A stretch of 64,000 nt of DNA from Ustulina deusta (lineage: Eukaryota > Ascomycota > Sordariomycetes > Xylariales > Xylariaceae). The notes beneath the pieces are model-generated. The model made no database searches, was not told where the DNA came from, and worked only from the letters and a program-made list of their open reading frames with translations. Of this stretch, positions 1 to 9,870 are shown piece after piece. The position numbers and the translations under genes were made by a program. Every line of letters begins with the position of its first letter. Position 1 is the first letter of the stretch. Where the stretch lies: NCBI GenBank assembly GCA_023159155.1, contig JAJNNX010000014.1, positions 186,001-250,000 on the forward strand, read 5' to 3'.

Positions 1-364
1 AAACCAAAATTGTTGAAAACCATCCCACCTGCACACATTAGTGGAATTCAAGAAGTCACTAGTTAGTGCATGACAGCGGATATAACGTGAAACGCTCTAA
101 TATTTGCTAGTGAACTCTCGATACTCACTAACGAGATGGCCTTGGGAGCAGGAAGAGCATCGGCGACATACGAACGCTCCCTCTGTCTTCCCTTTCTCCC
201 CCTCAGATAACCAGTTCCTGGCAAGCCCCTCACCCTTTCGTAACACCTCTGCGATAGGTAGCTCTGCGATAGGTAGCACTCCGATAGCACCCCTCTATCC
301 CAGTGGCTTCACTACTCCATCCGATGGGCTCCCTGCGTTATCCCAGTTATCCCAGTTTCCCACC
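1..364. other. Upstream region, no firm gene
   Basis: No ATG-initiated gene is supported here. The frame of the following gene stays open back to about position 104 but without an ATG, so the stretch could be 5' UTR or part of an unrecognised upstream exon. A short tandem repeat of about 14 bp (GCGATAGGTAGC-type, two copies) lies near 250-280. Confidence 0.4.
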
Positions 365-967
365 ATGACGGCCAACCATCACCAGATCTTCCCACGAGCA
401 GCTCCCCTACCAACTTCTAGTCACACCTCCATCGAAGTTGTTAACAACGGTCCATATACCCGAACTCTAAACAGGAAACAACTTCAACGTCACTACAAGC
501 TTAGAGATGAAGTTTATCCGTTGAAACTTGTTCGAGAACTCGACCGCATTGTTGGTGAATTGCCTTCTATCAGCAAGAAAAAGTATGTTTTTGAAGTGGT
601 CCATGTCAACAACTCGACAGACAACGGCCCGACCGTCGAAAATGTTAGTATCTACTCCACTGTCCAGGCCGCCAATGACCGAGCGCTGGATTTTTGGGAT
701 CAACAGTACGGTACGGGAATGTTTACGAACGCTCCCCCGGCATTCGGGCATATTGGGGAGTCATGGAAACGTCCTTATCGTCCCTCACGCCAAATGAAGA
801 TGAACTCTCGCTCAGCGGGTGGTATTCCTACGAATGGCAGCTACTGGGCAATTAACAACAATTGCCTATCATTGAGTCATAAAGTTGGCAAGGGGGAGAA
901 GAGAGTTCACGTTGTGATATTGAATGTGAAAGATCAAGGAATCCACGATCAAGAAGGCGGAATGTAA
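365..967 (+). CDS. Hypothetical fungal protein, 200 aa
   Basis: I do not recognise this protein. The start was set at the ATG at 365 because it sits in a strong context (CCACCATGA); the same frame is open upstream but has no earlier ATG. The product is hydrophilic, with no signal peptide or membrane segment visible. It has a basic stretch around residues 35-45 (TLNRKQLQRHYKLRDEVY) and a mixed alpha/beta-looking middle with several aromatic residues (FWDQQYG). The C-terminus is Gly/Lys/His-rich. No catalytic motif or repeat was found. It lies just upstream of, and in the same direction as, the TRAPPC12-like gene. An upstream exon contributing the N-terminus is possible. Existence as a gene is likely from the long open frame and Kozak match, but function is unknown. 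Confidence 0.5.
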   Translation: MTANHHQIFPRAAPLPTSSHTSIEVVNNGPYTRTLNRKQLQRHYKLRDEVYPLKLVRELDRIVGELPSISKKKYVFEVVHVNNSTDNGPTVENVSIYSTVQAANDRALDFWDQQYGTGMFTNAPPAFGHIGESWKRPYRPSRQMKMNSRSAGGIPTNGSYWAINNNCLSLSHKVGKGEKRVHVVILNVKDQGIHDQEGGM

Positions 968-1315
968 TCATTGTGATTGACTTGGGCGATCGTGATGAAG
1001 GGGGAAACGGGGGTTTTGGGACGGATATCTAATCCCATGGTAACGAATGACTGGTTCTAAAGTGTATGGTACTCAAACATCGTTCAACGATGGATGAGAT
1101 GGCAGTGATATAAGCCACGAAAGTTAGAGTGGTGAAAAAAAAGTTGGCATAGAGGCTGGGATGAAGTTGAAAAAGGGTGGGTTTGCCGAACTTTTGCCGT
1201 CAACGATTGCTTGGCACCAATCAGCAGACGTCATCCCTCCCGCCTCATTTGTCCGCCGGCTTTCTACAGATATTGTTCGTTTTCTCCAATCTTTCGAGGC
1301 GATAATAATTGAAAG
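968..1315. other. Intergenic, putative promoter of the TPR gene
   Basis: No coding frame is convincing here. It holds the 3' flank of the preceding gene and the presumed promoter/5' UTR of the TRAPPC12-like gene whose first exon starts at 1316. Confidence 0.4.
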
Positions 1316-3381
1316 ATGAGTCAGCCCAAGGGCGGGTTACCTTCCAGAGGCCATACAAGAAATCCATCAGCCGCGAAAGGTAAGTGTGTGTTGTTTAATT
1401 GAAGCCGTGACCTGTGACCACTGTGCTGGCTTCGACCCAGCATGCGCCACCTGCTGTGTTACTTGAAGCGAGACAAGCAGGAACGGATGGGAAGGCATCA
1501 ACGCCACCTTGAAGTTGCGCTTTCTTATTTTTATGCACTCTCTTTGCCATATGTGTCCTGCCTACCTCCTGCCTACGGTAGACATCAACCCTTTTGCAAA
1601 CATGGATCGTTATTTATCACAGAAGCCCTATCGCGATGCCCTGTATCTCAATCAGCCTGCAACAACATTGACATGCGATTCACTAACATCTTCCGCACTC
1701 TAGCATCGCGGCCTAGGTCCTCAACAAAGGGGCCTCTAGATATAGATGAGTACGCTCTCGAGTCCGAAACCCGGACATAAAGAGACCAGAAAGAGAACTA
1801 AAGAACCAGCAGCAATCCCCTGGGCTCGCCCACCAGCGCAGTCCCGCAGGCTAAGCGCCTCAGCGGCAGCCCACGCCAGACCGCAAGTCCGCGGACGAGC
1901 CTCTCGCAAACACGGTCTCCAGTGCGGACCTCGGCGCCTCCAAGACGGGACTTCTCATTCCTGCTGAAGCCCGAGATCTACCACCAGATCTCGCCGCTGA
2001 GCATCCCGGCTGCCTTCCGGGACCCAGCGCGCCAGCCCGCCGCCGACACGCCCATCGCGACGCTCCTAGCCCAGGGCCACTTCCGCGCCGCCGCCATCGC
2101 CGCCGCGCAGGAACTCACGGGCGCGAGCGCCTCCAGACCATCATCTTCATCATCATCAGCAGCATCATCAGCATCATCGGCAACGCCCATCTCCCCGACG
2201 GACCACGCCCGCATCTTCGACCTCCTGTACGTGCGCTTGTCATGTCTCTGTCTCATCGACGCCGTCCCGCTCGCCGCGCAGGAGGCCAAGGCCCTGGAAG
2301 ACCTTAACTCGGCCTTCTACGCCGACGCCGACTCCGGCACGCATCTGGCGCCGTGGGCGCTGCGCATCCTCGTCGTGCGGCTGCAGACCAGTAAGTGATT
2401 TCCATATGTTATCCCTATCCCGGAGGCCAATATATATATATATATATATTCCAGATTCCTCTCTCCTCGGAATTTAGCTGCCGATTGATTGATCAGTCGG
2501 TTAGTTGCTTAGTTGGTTGGTCTACTCACTAACCCCCATGTTTGCGCCCAGTTGGCTTCGGCGACCCGCGACGCGCCGTCATGAGCTACTACGAGCTAGC
2601 CCGCGAGGCGCGCGCCGAGGTCGCGAGCGCCGCGCGGGCCCACGATCACTCGGCTGCGGAGCTCTGGAAACGGCGGCTCGTGGATCTGGGGATCCGGGTT
2701 GCCGGCGCGCTTGTCGAGATGGATGATTTGGCCGGCGCCGTGGCGCATCTGGCTTCTCTGGACGGCGGCGGCGTGGAGGCCGATCGCAGCCGGCTCGCTG
2801 TTAGTCGGGCGCTGATGTGGTTGCATCTTGGCGACGTCGATGCCGCGCGGCGCTGCGTTAGCGCGATCGGCGGCGGCGTGAGCGAGCGCGTCGTCGATGC
2901 CCTTGCTGATATGGCCGATGGCCAGTACGGTGTTGCGCTGGGCAAGTGGCGCGTCTTGCGCGATGAGATGGGCGAGAACGGGGTTGAGGATGAGATGGTT
3001 GGGGTTAATCTTGCTGTGTGCTTGTTATATACTGGTCGGATGCCTGAGGTATGTTTTCGGCTCTCTCTCTCTCCACCCCCTCTTCTCTTACATTCCCGTC
3101 GTTTCACCTCCTTATCCCCAATGGGTAGACAAAGCCACAAAAGAGATCAATAATCACCACACACTAACTAACATAAAACGCAGGGCCGAGATCTCCTAGA
3201 GGAGCTCGTCGACGCCGGGCAGACTTCGCACACGCTGCTGTTCAATCTCACGACCATGTACGAACTCTGCAGCGACCGGGCGAAGAGCCTCAAGATGCGT
3301 CTCGCGGAACGCGTCGCGAATATGGAGCCCGCGTCTGGAGGAAGCGGTTGGGAGAAGACTAATGCAGACTTCAAGCTGTAG
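1316..3381 (+). CDS. TRAPPC12-like TPR protein (trafficking protein particle complex subunit 12 family)
   Basis: Proposed exons are 1316-1379, 1842-2390, 2552-3048 and 3184-3381 (435 aa). Introns 2 and 3 have clear GTAAGT/GTATGT donors and CAG acceptors, and the frame is preserved. Intron 1 (about 460 nt) is less certain: exon 1 ends at a GTAAGT, and the acceptor at 1841 is the first I found that restores the frame. The N-terminal 70 residues are Ser/Pro/Arg-rich and a Ser-rich tract follows. The remainder is a TPR-like helical repeat array typical of TRAPPC12/TTC15 proteins, which act in ER-Golgi tethering as part of TRAPP complexes. A landmark stretch is DFSFLLKPEIYHQ near the array start. 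The coding sequence is very GC-rich compared with the window, and intron 2 carries a TA microsatellite. The family call rests on helix/TPR pattern and remembered similarity. The first exon is the weakest part. Confidence 0.7.
2430..2450. repeat. (TA)n microsatellite in intron
   Basis: About ten TA dinucleotides lie inside intron 2 of the TRAPPC12-like gene, between the donor at 2391 and the acceptor at 2551. Confidence 0.8.
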
Positions 3382-4024
3382 TTTTGCAGTACATATACGT
3401 CTTTTCTTGGTGCGAGGCCGGAACGGCCGGGATGGGATGGGTTTATATATTATCGCGAACGACATGCCAAGTGCCTATCATGAGAAGGGATGCAATCACT
3501 CTTCTAGCGACCGTAGGGTACCCGAATAGTTTAAGCTGAATTTGCATTGTAGAGAGATTAAGGACTACGGACGCACCGCATGCAGGACTATTTATGGATG
3601 CATGTGTTTACTCAACCGCGGTAGATTGAAAAACCATACCATCTATGCCCCCTGAACACACGCTATTGTGTCCTGAAAACCATATAGTTATTGGGTATCT
3701 CTTATCCCAGAACACCGATTCCCGTGCGCCGTTCCGGAAACGCCTTGCCAAAGTCAACGCCCGTAAATCCTTCAGCGCCTGGGTGAATAGTAGATAGAGG
3801 CCACAGCATCGACCGCCAGAGTGCTGCAGCGACTGCACCGCCACAGGCATAGGGTACTTCCCCAAGTTACGAAAACGCGGGAACACCTAGCGCGGAATGA
3901 GAAGCCGGGCTACTGATACTGTTCCAGTAGTCGGGCAAGCGGAGATCGCCGACGAGGGCTGTGGACGGCCCAAAGCACTCATGGCCTCGGCGTCCGTCTT
4001 CCTCCTGCTCCTTATTTTCTGCGC
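3382..4024. other. Convergent 3' intergenic region
   Basis: This separates two convergent genes (TRAPPC12-like on plus, nucleotidyltransferase-like on minus). Open frames here are shadows or short. I see nothing beyond likely 3' UTRs. Confidence 0.5.
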
Positions 4025-5627
4025 TTATTCCGCCTGCTCGCCCTCGGCAGGGTCTCCACCATTCGCGGGTTTCTCCTCGCCGGAGCCAGTGCGCTTGGTG
4101 GCGGTTATGCGCTCTCGATGGGCGGCGTGGCGCTCCTGGTTGATCTTCCATGCGACGCGCAAGACCGTCGGCCACATGTCGGCGACCCAGGCACGGACGA
4201 AGTCCTCGTTGAAGAGGCCGTTGCGGTCCTTCAGCGTCGGCGGCGCCGCGATGCCGTCGAAGCTGCTGTCGTCGTTCATGATGATCTTCTTCAGCGCCGA
4301 CGTGCAGCAGCTTCGCTGGTGGACGTCGATGTCGATGGGTACAGCGGCTTTTATCACCTCCCTCCAGAGCGTTTGGCGCTGTCGCTCGATGCGCCATTTT
4401 ATGATGCGGGAGTCGTAGAGCGGCTGCACGTGCGGGAAGTACTCGAATACTTGCTGACGGACCTCGTCGCGCGTGAAGGAGGTGGTGGGGAAGCGGCCCG
4501 ACGCGCGGCATGCTGGGAGGAACTCCTCGATCCATTTCCGGAAGAGCGGGCGGTAAGCCATGCGTCGTCGGTCGTTGGACTTGAGCTTGCGCTTCTCGGC
4601 CACTACTTCATCGCCGCTCTGAGCATCGGGGTTACTGGCACCATCAACATCGCTAGGGTCGGTTTTATGAGGCCTGACCCAGAAGAGGCGGCACGTGGTG
4701 GCATATTCATAGATGTCCTTATCAGACGCAAATGGTTCCTCCCATTTCTTGTCGTCGAACTTCAAACCAAGGAAGCGGAGGACATCTTCTGGGTCTGTAG
4801 ATAGCAAGACCTTGGCCACTTTCTTATCGATCTCTTCGATCTCGGGGATTCGTATGTAAAGACCCACTTCATCAATCGTGAGCCCGAATGGTCGGATTGT
4901 AGCCCCCAGTAGGTTCCACAGGTCACCATGTGCATGTTTGAACAGCATCCACTGGAGGTGGTCTAGTGTCTCGCAGACGTGGACATCCACCTGTATGCCT
5001 AGCAGCTTGGGATAGTTGGCTGACACATCATCTTCATCACCCTCTTCAGCCTCGGATTTGTCCTTTCCTGCCTTGGGTACGGACATGATTTTGGACTCCG
5101 TGTCCTGATGTGGAAAATCCTTGGGCCACGGGATCGCCATGGTCTCTGTGTGCGGGTTGTCGCTCTTGCACCGGATGGCACCGAGGGCCCGACGAATCGC
5201 TTCTTTAGGTGATTCAGAAGGTGTACCGAAGGAAGCAGGTCTTGAGGGTGGAAAGATGCGATTCCGATCCCATGCGACGAACAAATCGACTTTAGCGTGC
5301 AGAGTCAGTACATTTCCATCCCAAGCACAATCTACTGGTTGTAACAGTTTCTTGAGGAATACGTAGAGCCCCAAAACACAAGTCGGAATAAAACAGGCGG
5401 TTCCAGCCGTCAAGGCACCAACCACAGTGAGGATACACAAAGATATTCCCTATTCACTTACTATCTCCAAAGCTAGTCTTCGCGGGCCCCTCGATGGGGG
5501 TTGCAACGGCCACAAAAAGCTTTCGCAACTTTTCTTGGCAGCGGTCGCGAACAGCACGGTAGACGTCAGGTTTCATCCGGGGCGTGCACACCCGATTAGG
5601 ACCGGATGCAAAGGCTAGGCCACCCAT
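4025..5627 (-). CDS. Nucleotidyltransferase-like conserved fungal protein, 491 aa
   Basis: Two exons: 5462-5627 and 4025-5334. The intron (5335-5461) has a GTAAGT donor and CCAG acceptor. Joining them gives SFGDID at residues 52-57, followed by VDLFVAWD at 71-78. The spaced acidic residues D55, D57 and D72 resemble the GS-x-D-x-D...D core of polymerase-beta-type nucleotidyltransferases, though the Gly-Ser element is not classical. The middle (about residues 145-300) contains a long helical/sheet region with GIQVDVHVC and GLTIDEVGLYIRIPE motifs. The C-terminal 50 residues are charged and low-complexity (GEEKPANGGDPAEGEQAE). There is no signal peptide. Substrate and pathway are unknown. The exon structure is well supported. 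The enzymatic assignment is inference from the acidic motif and could be a divergent or inactive member. Confidence 0.6.
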
Positions 5628-8600
5628 TTTGTCGCCGGTTCTAGATGGGATATGTTAGTTCTTACTTTCAAGTTGACCTGGGTTACAGACACATACTATC
5701 TTTGAATGACCTCCTAGATGTAGATGAGCTGTAAAGCTAAGTAGTGGGACACCGAATAATTACTCGAGGAAGAAAAGGCCGGTAGGAATAATGCCCTTCT
5801 CGTTCTTGATTCGTGGTCGGACGAGGAGGGCTGGTCACCAGGTCGCTCGTTGGATGGGCGGCCGTTCGATGGAACTAAATAATCGCGGACCAAACGTGGT
5901 GACTCAAGATGGAGAGCTGGGGCTTCCAGATAACTGAGATATAATGGTTGTCCTCTCTGAACTTATTTGGCCACTGTGTGACTCAATTGCCGGTAGTGCA
6001 CGGGTGTGCACAGCTTTGTTGCAGCTTGAGGAGGCAGTGAATGGCGCTTTCGCATCGATCCCCATCACCTGTTGGCCTGTCGGCAGGTACTAATGAGATC
6101 GTCTGATTAGCGCGTTACTACCTACCTCCTGCTACTATCTTGAGGCTGTGCCGCCTACAGCGAAGCTGCTTTAGTGGCAGCCACTCTAAGCTAAGCATTC
6201 AATGTGCGAGACAACAACCAACTTATTCATTTCCAACTACCTACATCAATTAATCTGCAATGTGAACATATGATGAATTCTAATAATTCCGAGATACTAG
6301 ATAGGTAAGGACCATATGTTCCGAACTCATGCTTAGTAAATGAATAGGAATATCAATTGAGTAGGTACGTGTGCCCGTTGTAGCCACCATGAGGGGTCAT
6401 TATATGCATCTTACCTGGCCGAGGGCTTGTAATATAGGTAGGGAAGGAAAGCAAAAGATGATAAATAAGTAGCAAATACCTAAATATTGTCCAACATTAA
6501 TGACAACCAATAATTTAGCTCTCATCATCATTATCCACTGCTCTATGCGTGATGTTTTGCAATTTTCAACCATACCCTTTGTTTTCTCAACTCACCTGTT
6601 GCCTACCAACTTCCACCCGCTCCTTCGAATCATATGCCTTCAGTGCGTGTAGTAGGTACTAGGTTTCCAATGTCCATCCCCATATAGTATCGCTTGAAGA
6701 TACAGAATTAGAACCCTAGAGTTCAAATTCAAGCACTATAAAAAGAGAAAGAAAAAAAAAAGACAAAGGGCATATATAGCCCTGTGTCATCTTCCCTTCG
6801 CTATTTCCCCGTAGTCAGGGCTATGTAAACATAGCTCCAGACACTTCATGGCGCCTTTAAATTATAATCAAATCTGCACCTTTATCGTGTTCCTTCATTC
6901 ACCGATATACCTACTAGGGTAAGTATTGTTTTTGACCAGAAGACCAGCCCCGACCCTTTGCCCCGCCAAGACAGACGTCTCCAAGACCAATGCGTGGAGG
7001 ATATTCTCGCTCGCGCCCAGACTGTAGTCTCGACGGGAGCGGCAGACTTCGAGGATAGAGACGAAGAAATCCCCCAGCAACCAACGAACGAGGAAGGGAA
7101 AGCAAGATGCTGACTACGACAGCTTAAACTGCGGACACGAAGAACATGACACATCAAACTTCCTTCAAATGAGATCAACAATGCAAAATGCACTGGGGTC
7201 ACCATGAGTCTCTTAACCGCCGGAATATCTGCTTCGGGACGAAGCCAAGCTTGTAAGAGTGATAGTGAACGAGTTCTGGAGCCCAATCTCATCGTCCCGG
7301 CTAGATATCCTCCCCGAATGAATGCATCGCACAGCAGCCCTTCTGAGTGATCACTCGTTCCTTCCGTCCTTCACTTCTATAGCAACTCATTATTCTACAG
7401 ATTAGGACTCCTATTTCCTAGTCCGCTCAAAACGACTGGTATTCGCTGCAGCCTTCTGTACACTGCGATATAGGCACATCCATATTCGTATATCCGTGCT
7501 ATCCATACATTGCCTTTGCCATCTCTTGTGCCGACCCCTGGTGGTTCGCAAGCTCTCTCATCAGGACATGCTCCGCCCCCATCTCAGCCCTATCTTGCAA
7601 CGCAAGGGATTCTATCCAAGCATTGGCCCCGCGGCTTCCAGCATGTCGGGGACCGTCCGTCAGGCTCTGAATGATCCCTCTGAAAACCCCGAAGCCAGAT
7701 CATCCCCGCGGCTGATCCATTACAGCCCGAGCACTACAAGGCCATATCTCGGACGACGCCGGTCGACAAATCCGATCCCCCAAGGCCTCGCGGATCAATG
7801 CGTCGAGTGTATTATGCGGATTGGCTCTGGGCCTCAGAGCAGAGGACACTGCTGATGCGCTACGAGTCTGCTATCACGGGTATCACAGCATTACGTCATA
7901 CGCGCAATTCCATGTCAAGATAATGTGACCCTCTTATGCAAAGGACGGCCTCGGTTACAAAGCCTGTGACTTCACCCCTCGCTTAATACATCAGGAACAT
8001 GGCATCAAAGACTACTGCTATCTAGGCGGAGTTACTGAGAGTCTCGCCCCAAACCAGTGGGATAGATAGCTAAATCTTCTCAAGCTATTGGAAATATTGT
8101 TGCCTCTTCCGTCAAGACTTTCTAACGATCGGCTAAGGGTAGCTTCTGGGATGAATCTAGATGTGACGGAGTTGGTAGCTTCGTCGGCTTGTCCGAAAGT
8201 TGTCATTGATATGGATACAGAGCACATCGAGACGGTGCCACGTGGGGCACGAGATTGGGGTTGCCGTTCATCGCCGATGCGCTGAGAGGACTTACCGACT
8301 GACTGACTGATCAGATATTCTTCTGTGTCGTTCTCGGGGTCATGTACAATGCTTATATGTAATAGCCTTGGTAGTAGATATCATACATCACTAAAGTCTA
8401 CGGAAGGGGGAAATCCGATACGAACTACCAGACAGTGAGGTATGTGTGTATACACTACCTAGGTGATGCCGTACTCCGAATTTCCCCAAATCTCGACAAC
8501 GTGGCAAGGACACAGACTTGGGGTATCTACACGGACGCCATGGACGTCATAACCACGCCGACGAAACGATCATCCAGACTTCCGACCCTCCTGCGTCGCT

Positions 8601-8984
8601 GATCATATGGGAAATACCCGGTCGCAGAAGGTTACTACCATTACCACCACGGATAGATTTCCGGGGGGACGTTGCTTTGACTGTTAGGATAGGTAACCCA
8701 GCGGAAAAAAAAAAAGAAAAACTGTAACCAATCAAAAAAAAAAATCCAGGCGCGCACGAAGATGAACCCCCGAAATTGGGTTTCCGGTTCCAGACCGCAT
8801 CGCAGCGCCATCCGGCCGTATTAATCCAGGCTTCGGCGGCTTTGCAACGGCCGGGGGTTAACAACCAACGATCTTCCAAGGCCGAGACCGATGCGCGTGA
8901 TCAGGAAATGCAAGGAAGTAGGTGTATAACTGGATTAGTCAGGTTATGTCCAAGATGAATCTTCAAATGTAACTCGGCTGCGCA
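5628..8984. other. 3.4 kb gene-poor region
   Basis: No open frame here has recognisable family features. Frames at 6882-7292 (minus) and 7496-7855 (plus) lack motifs and use non-ATG or poor starts. The DNA is AT-rich around 6.2-6.9 kb, with short TAGGTAGG-type words and an A-rich run near 6750. It may include decayed sequence, but nothing can be named. Confidence 0.45.
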
Positions 8985-8987
8985 TTC

Positions 8988-9023
8988 ATATTTATTTATT
9001 TATTTATTATATTTATTTATTTA
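8988..9023. repeat. (TTTA)n tract, probable LINE tail
   Basis: Nearly perfect TTTA tetranucleotides (TAAA on the minus strand) directly downstream of the minus-strand LINE fragment. Confidence 0.8.
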
Positions 9024-9202
9024 ACATTAACGTGGGTGCTGTCCCTAGTTAGGGCTAACCACGCCTCCCAGAGCCATACATCGCAGGGTTATGGAGGGTT
9101 CTACATTATTATGTATTACATCTCAGTGCTGCTCACGTGCCTATCCACGCTATTGCAGGGTCTGGGTCTATCCAACCCGTCCTTGTTTCTCTCTTATGTT
9201 GA

Positions 9203-9847
9203 TTATCTCGGGCATATTTTCATGAAGAAGTCGGTCTTCTCCACGAACGTTGCCCATTCCACGCTCTCGTCCCCTAGAAATGTTGAATATGCCGCCCTCG
9301 GTGTCCGAGTCGGCATCAGCCTGTGTTTCCGCAATCGTCCGCAGAAGAAGATATGCTGGGGGCTTTTCCTTTCCCCACAGCTGCAATGGTTGTTTGAGTC
9401 AATATGACGAAAGCGTTCGTGATATTGGGCGAAGTCGCCGTGCCCGGATCTTGCTGCTAGCAGCCTATGTATTGTCTTTCTCTTAAAAGGGGCTAGATGT
9501 TTCGAAACTGCTGTGTGAGTTCTGACTCCTTCGTATCTTGGCTCGCTTTGTGTTTCCCACCAGTCCATAAACTCTTTCTTTTCCTGTTTGTTGACAAACC
9601 GTCGAGCCCATGCCACCGTTGGTGCGTTCGCAGCGCCCACGGCCAGCATAGCACCCTCCTTTGCGAGCTTGTCGGCAGCTTCGTTACCTTCGATGTCTTT
9701 GTGGCCCGGTATCCATTTGACGGTGACACCTGGTCCGTGTGCTTTAGCCAGTTCCTTAAAACGTATGAATTCGTTTCTCGATGACTCCGGTGTCGGCTGC
9801 GCATTCGTTTCCAGAACCGCCAGAGCTGCTGTCAGAAAGCACGCCAT
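9203..9847 (-). pseudogene. RNase H / zinc-knuckle remnant of LINE ORF2
   Basis: About 214 codons remain of the retrotransposon polyprotein: ALAVLETNAQPTPESS, then the WIPGH...NEAAD RNase H signature, then a Cys/His knuckle near the C-terminus. The reverse transcriptase, endonuclease and the first RNase H catalytic carboxylates are missing, so it cannot be functional. The frame is open but lacks a proper upstream start. Upstream of 9847 the frame is lost. Confidence 0.8.
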
Positions 9848-9870
9848 TGTAATATTCAGTCCCTCTCGTC

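Larger units (their letters stand above)
8985..9870 (-). mobile_element. 5'-truncated LINE-type (Tad-like) retrotransposon fragment
   Basis: The minus strand 9203-9847 encodes the 3' end of a non-LTR retrotransposon ORF2. It has the C-terminal half of an RNase H domain (VKWIPGHKDIEGNEAADKLA) followed by a CCHC-like knuckle (CSCGERKSPQHIFFC). Reverse transcriptase and the N-terminal RNase H residues are absent. About 180 nt downstream of the stop, at 8988-9023, lies a run that reads as (TAAA)n on the minus strand, the kind of simple-repeat tail seen on LINE insertions. 5' truncation plus a tail fits target-primed insertion. The apparent start Met is not a real initiation site. The reading frame is intact through RNase H, suggesting a not-very-old copy. 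The 5' boundary near 9870 is approximate. Confidence 0.8.

Noticed and set aside
3867..4535. Long minus frame overlapping the end of the nucleotidyltransferase-like gene, and a plus frame at 4118-4804
   Set aside because: They are shadow frames of the high-GC coding sequence, Arg/His-rich and without domain features.
7496..7855. 119-aa plus frame
   Set aside because: Composition is not protein-like, no motif or splice partner was found.
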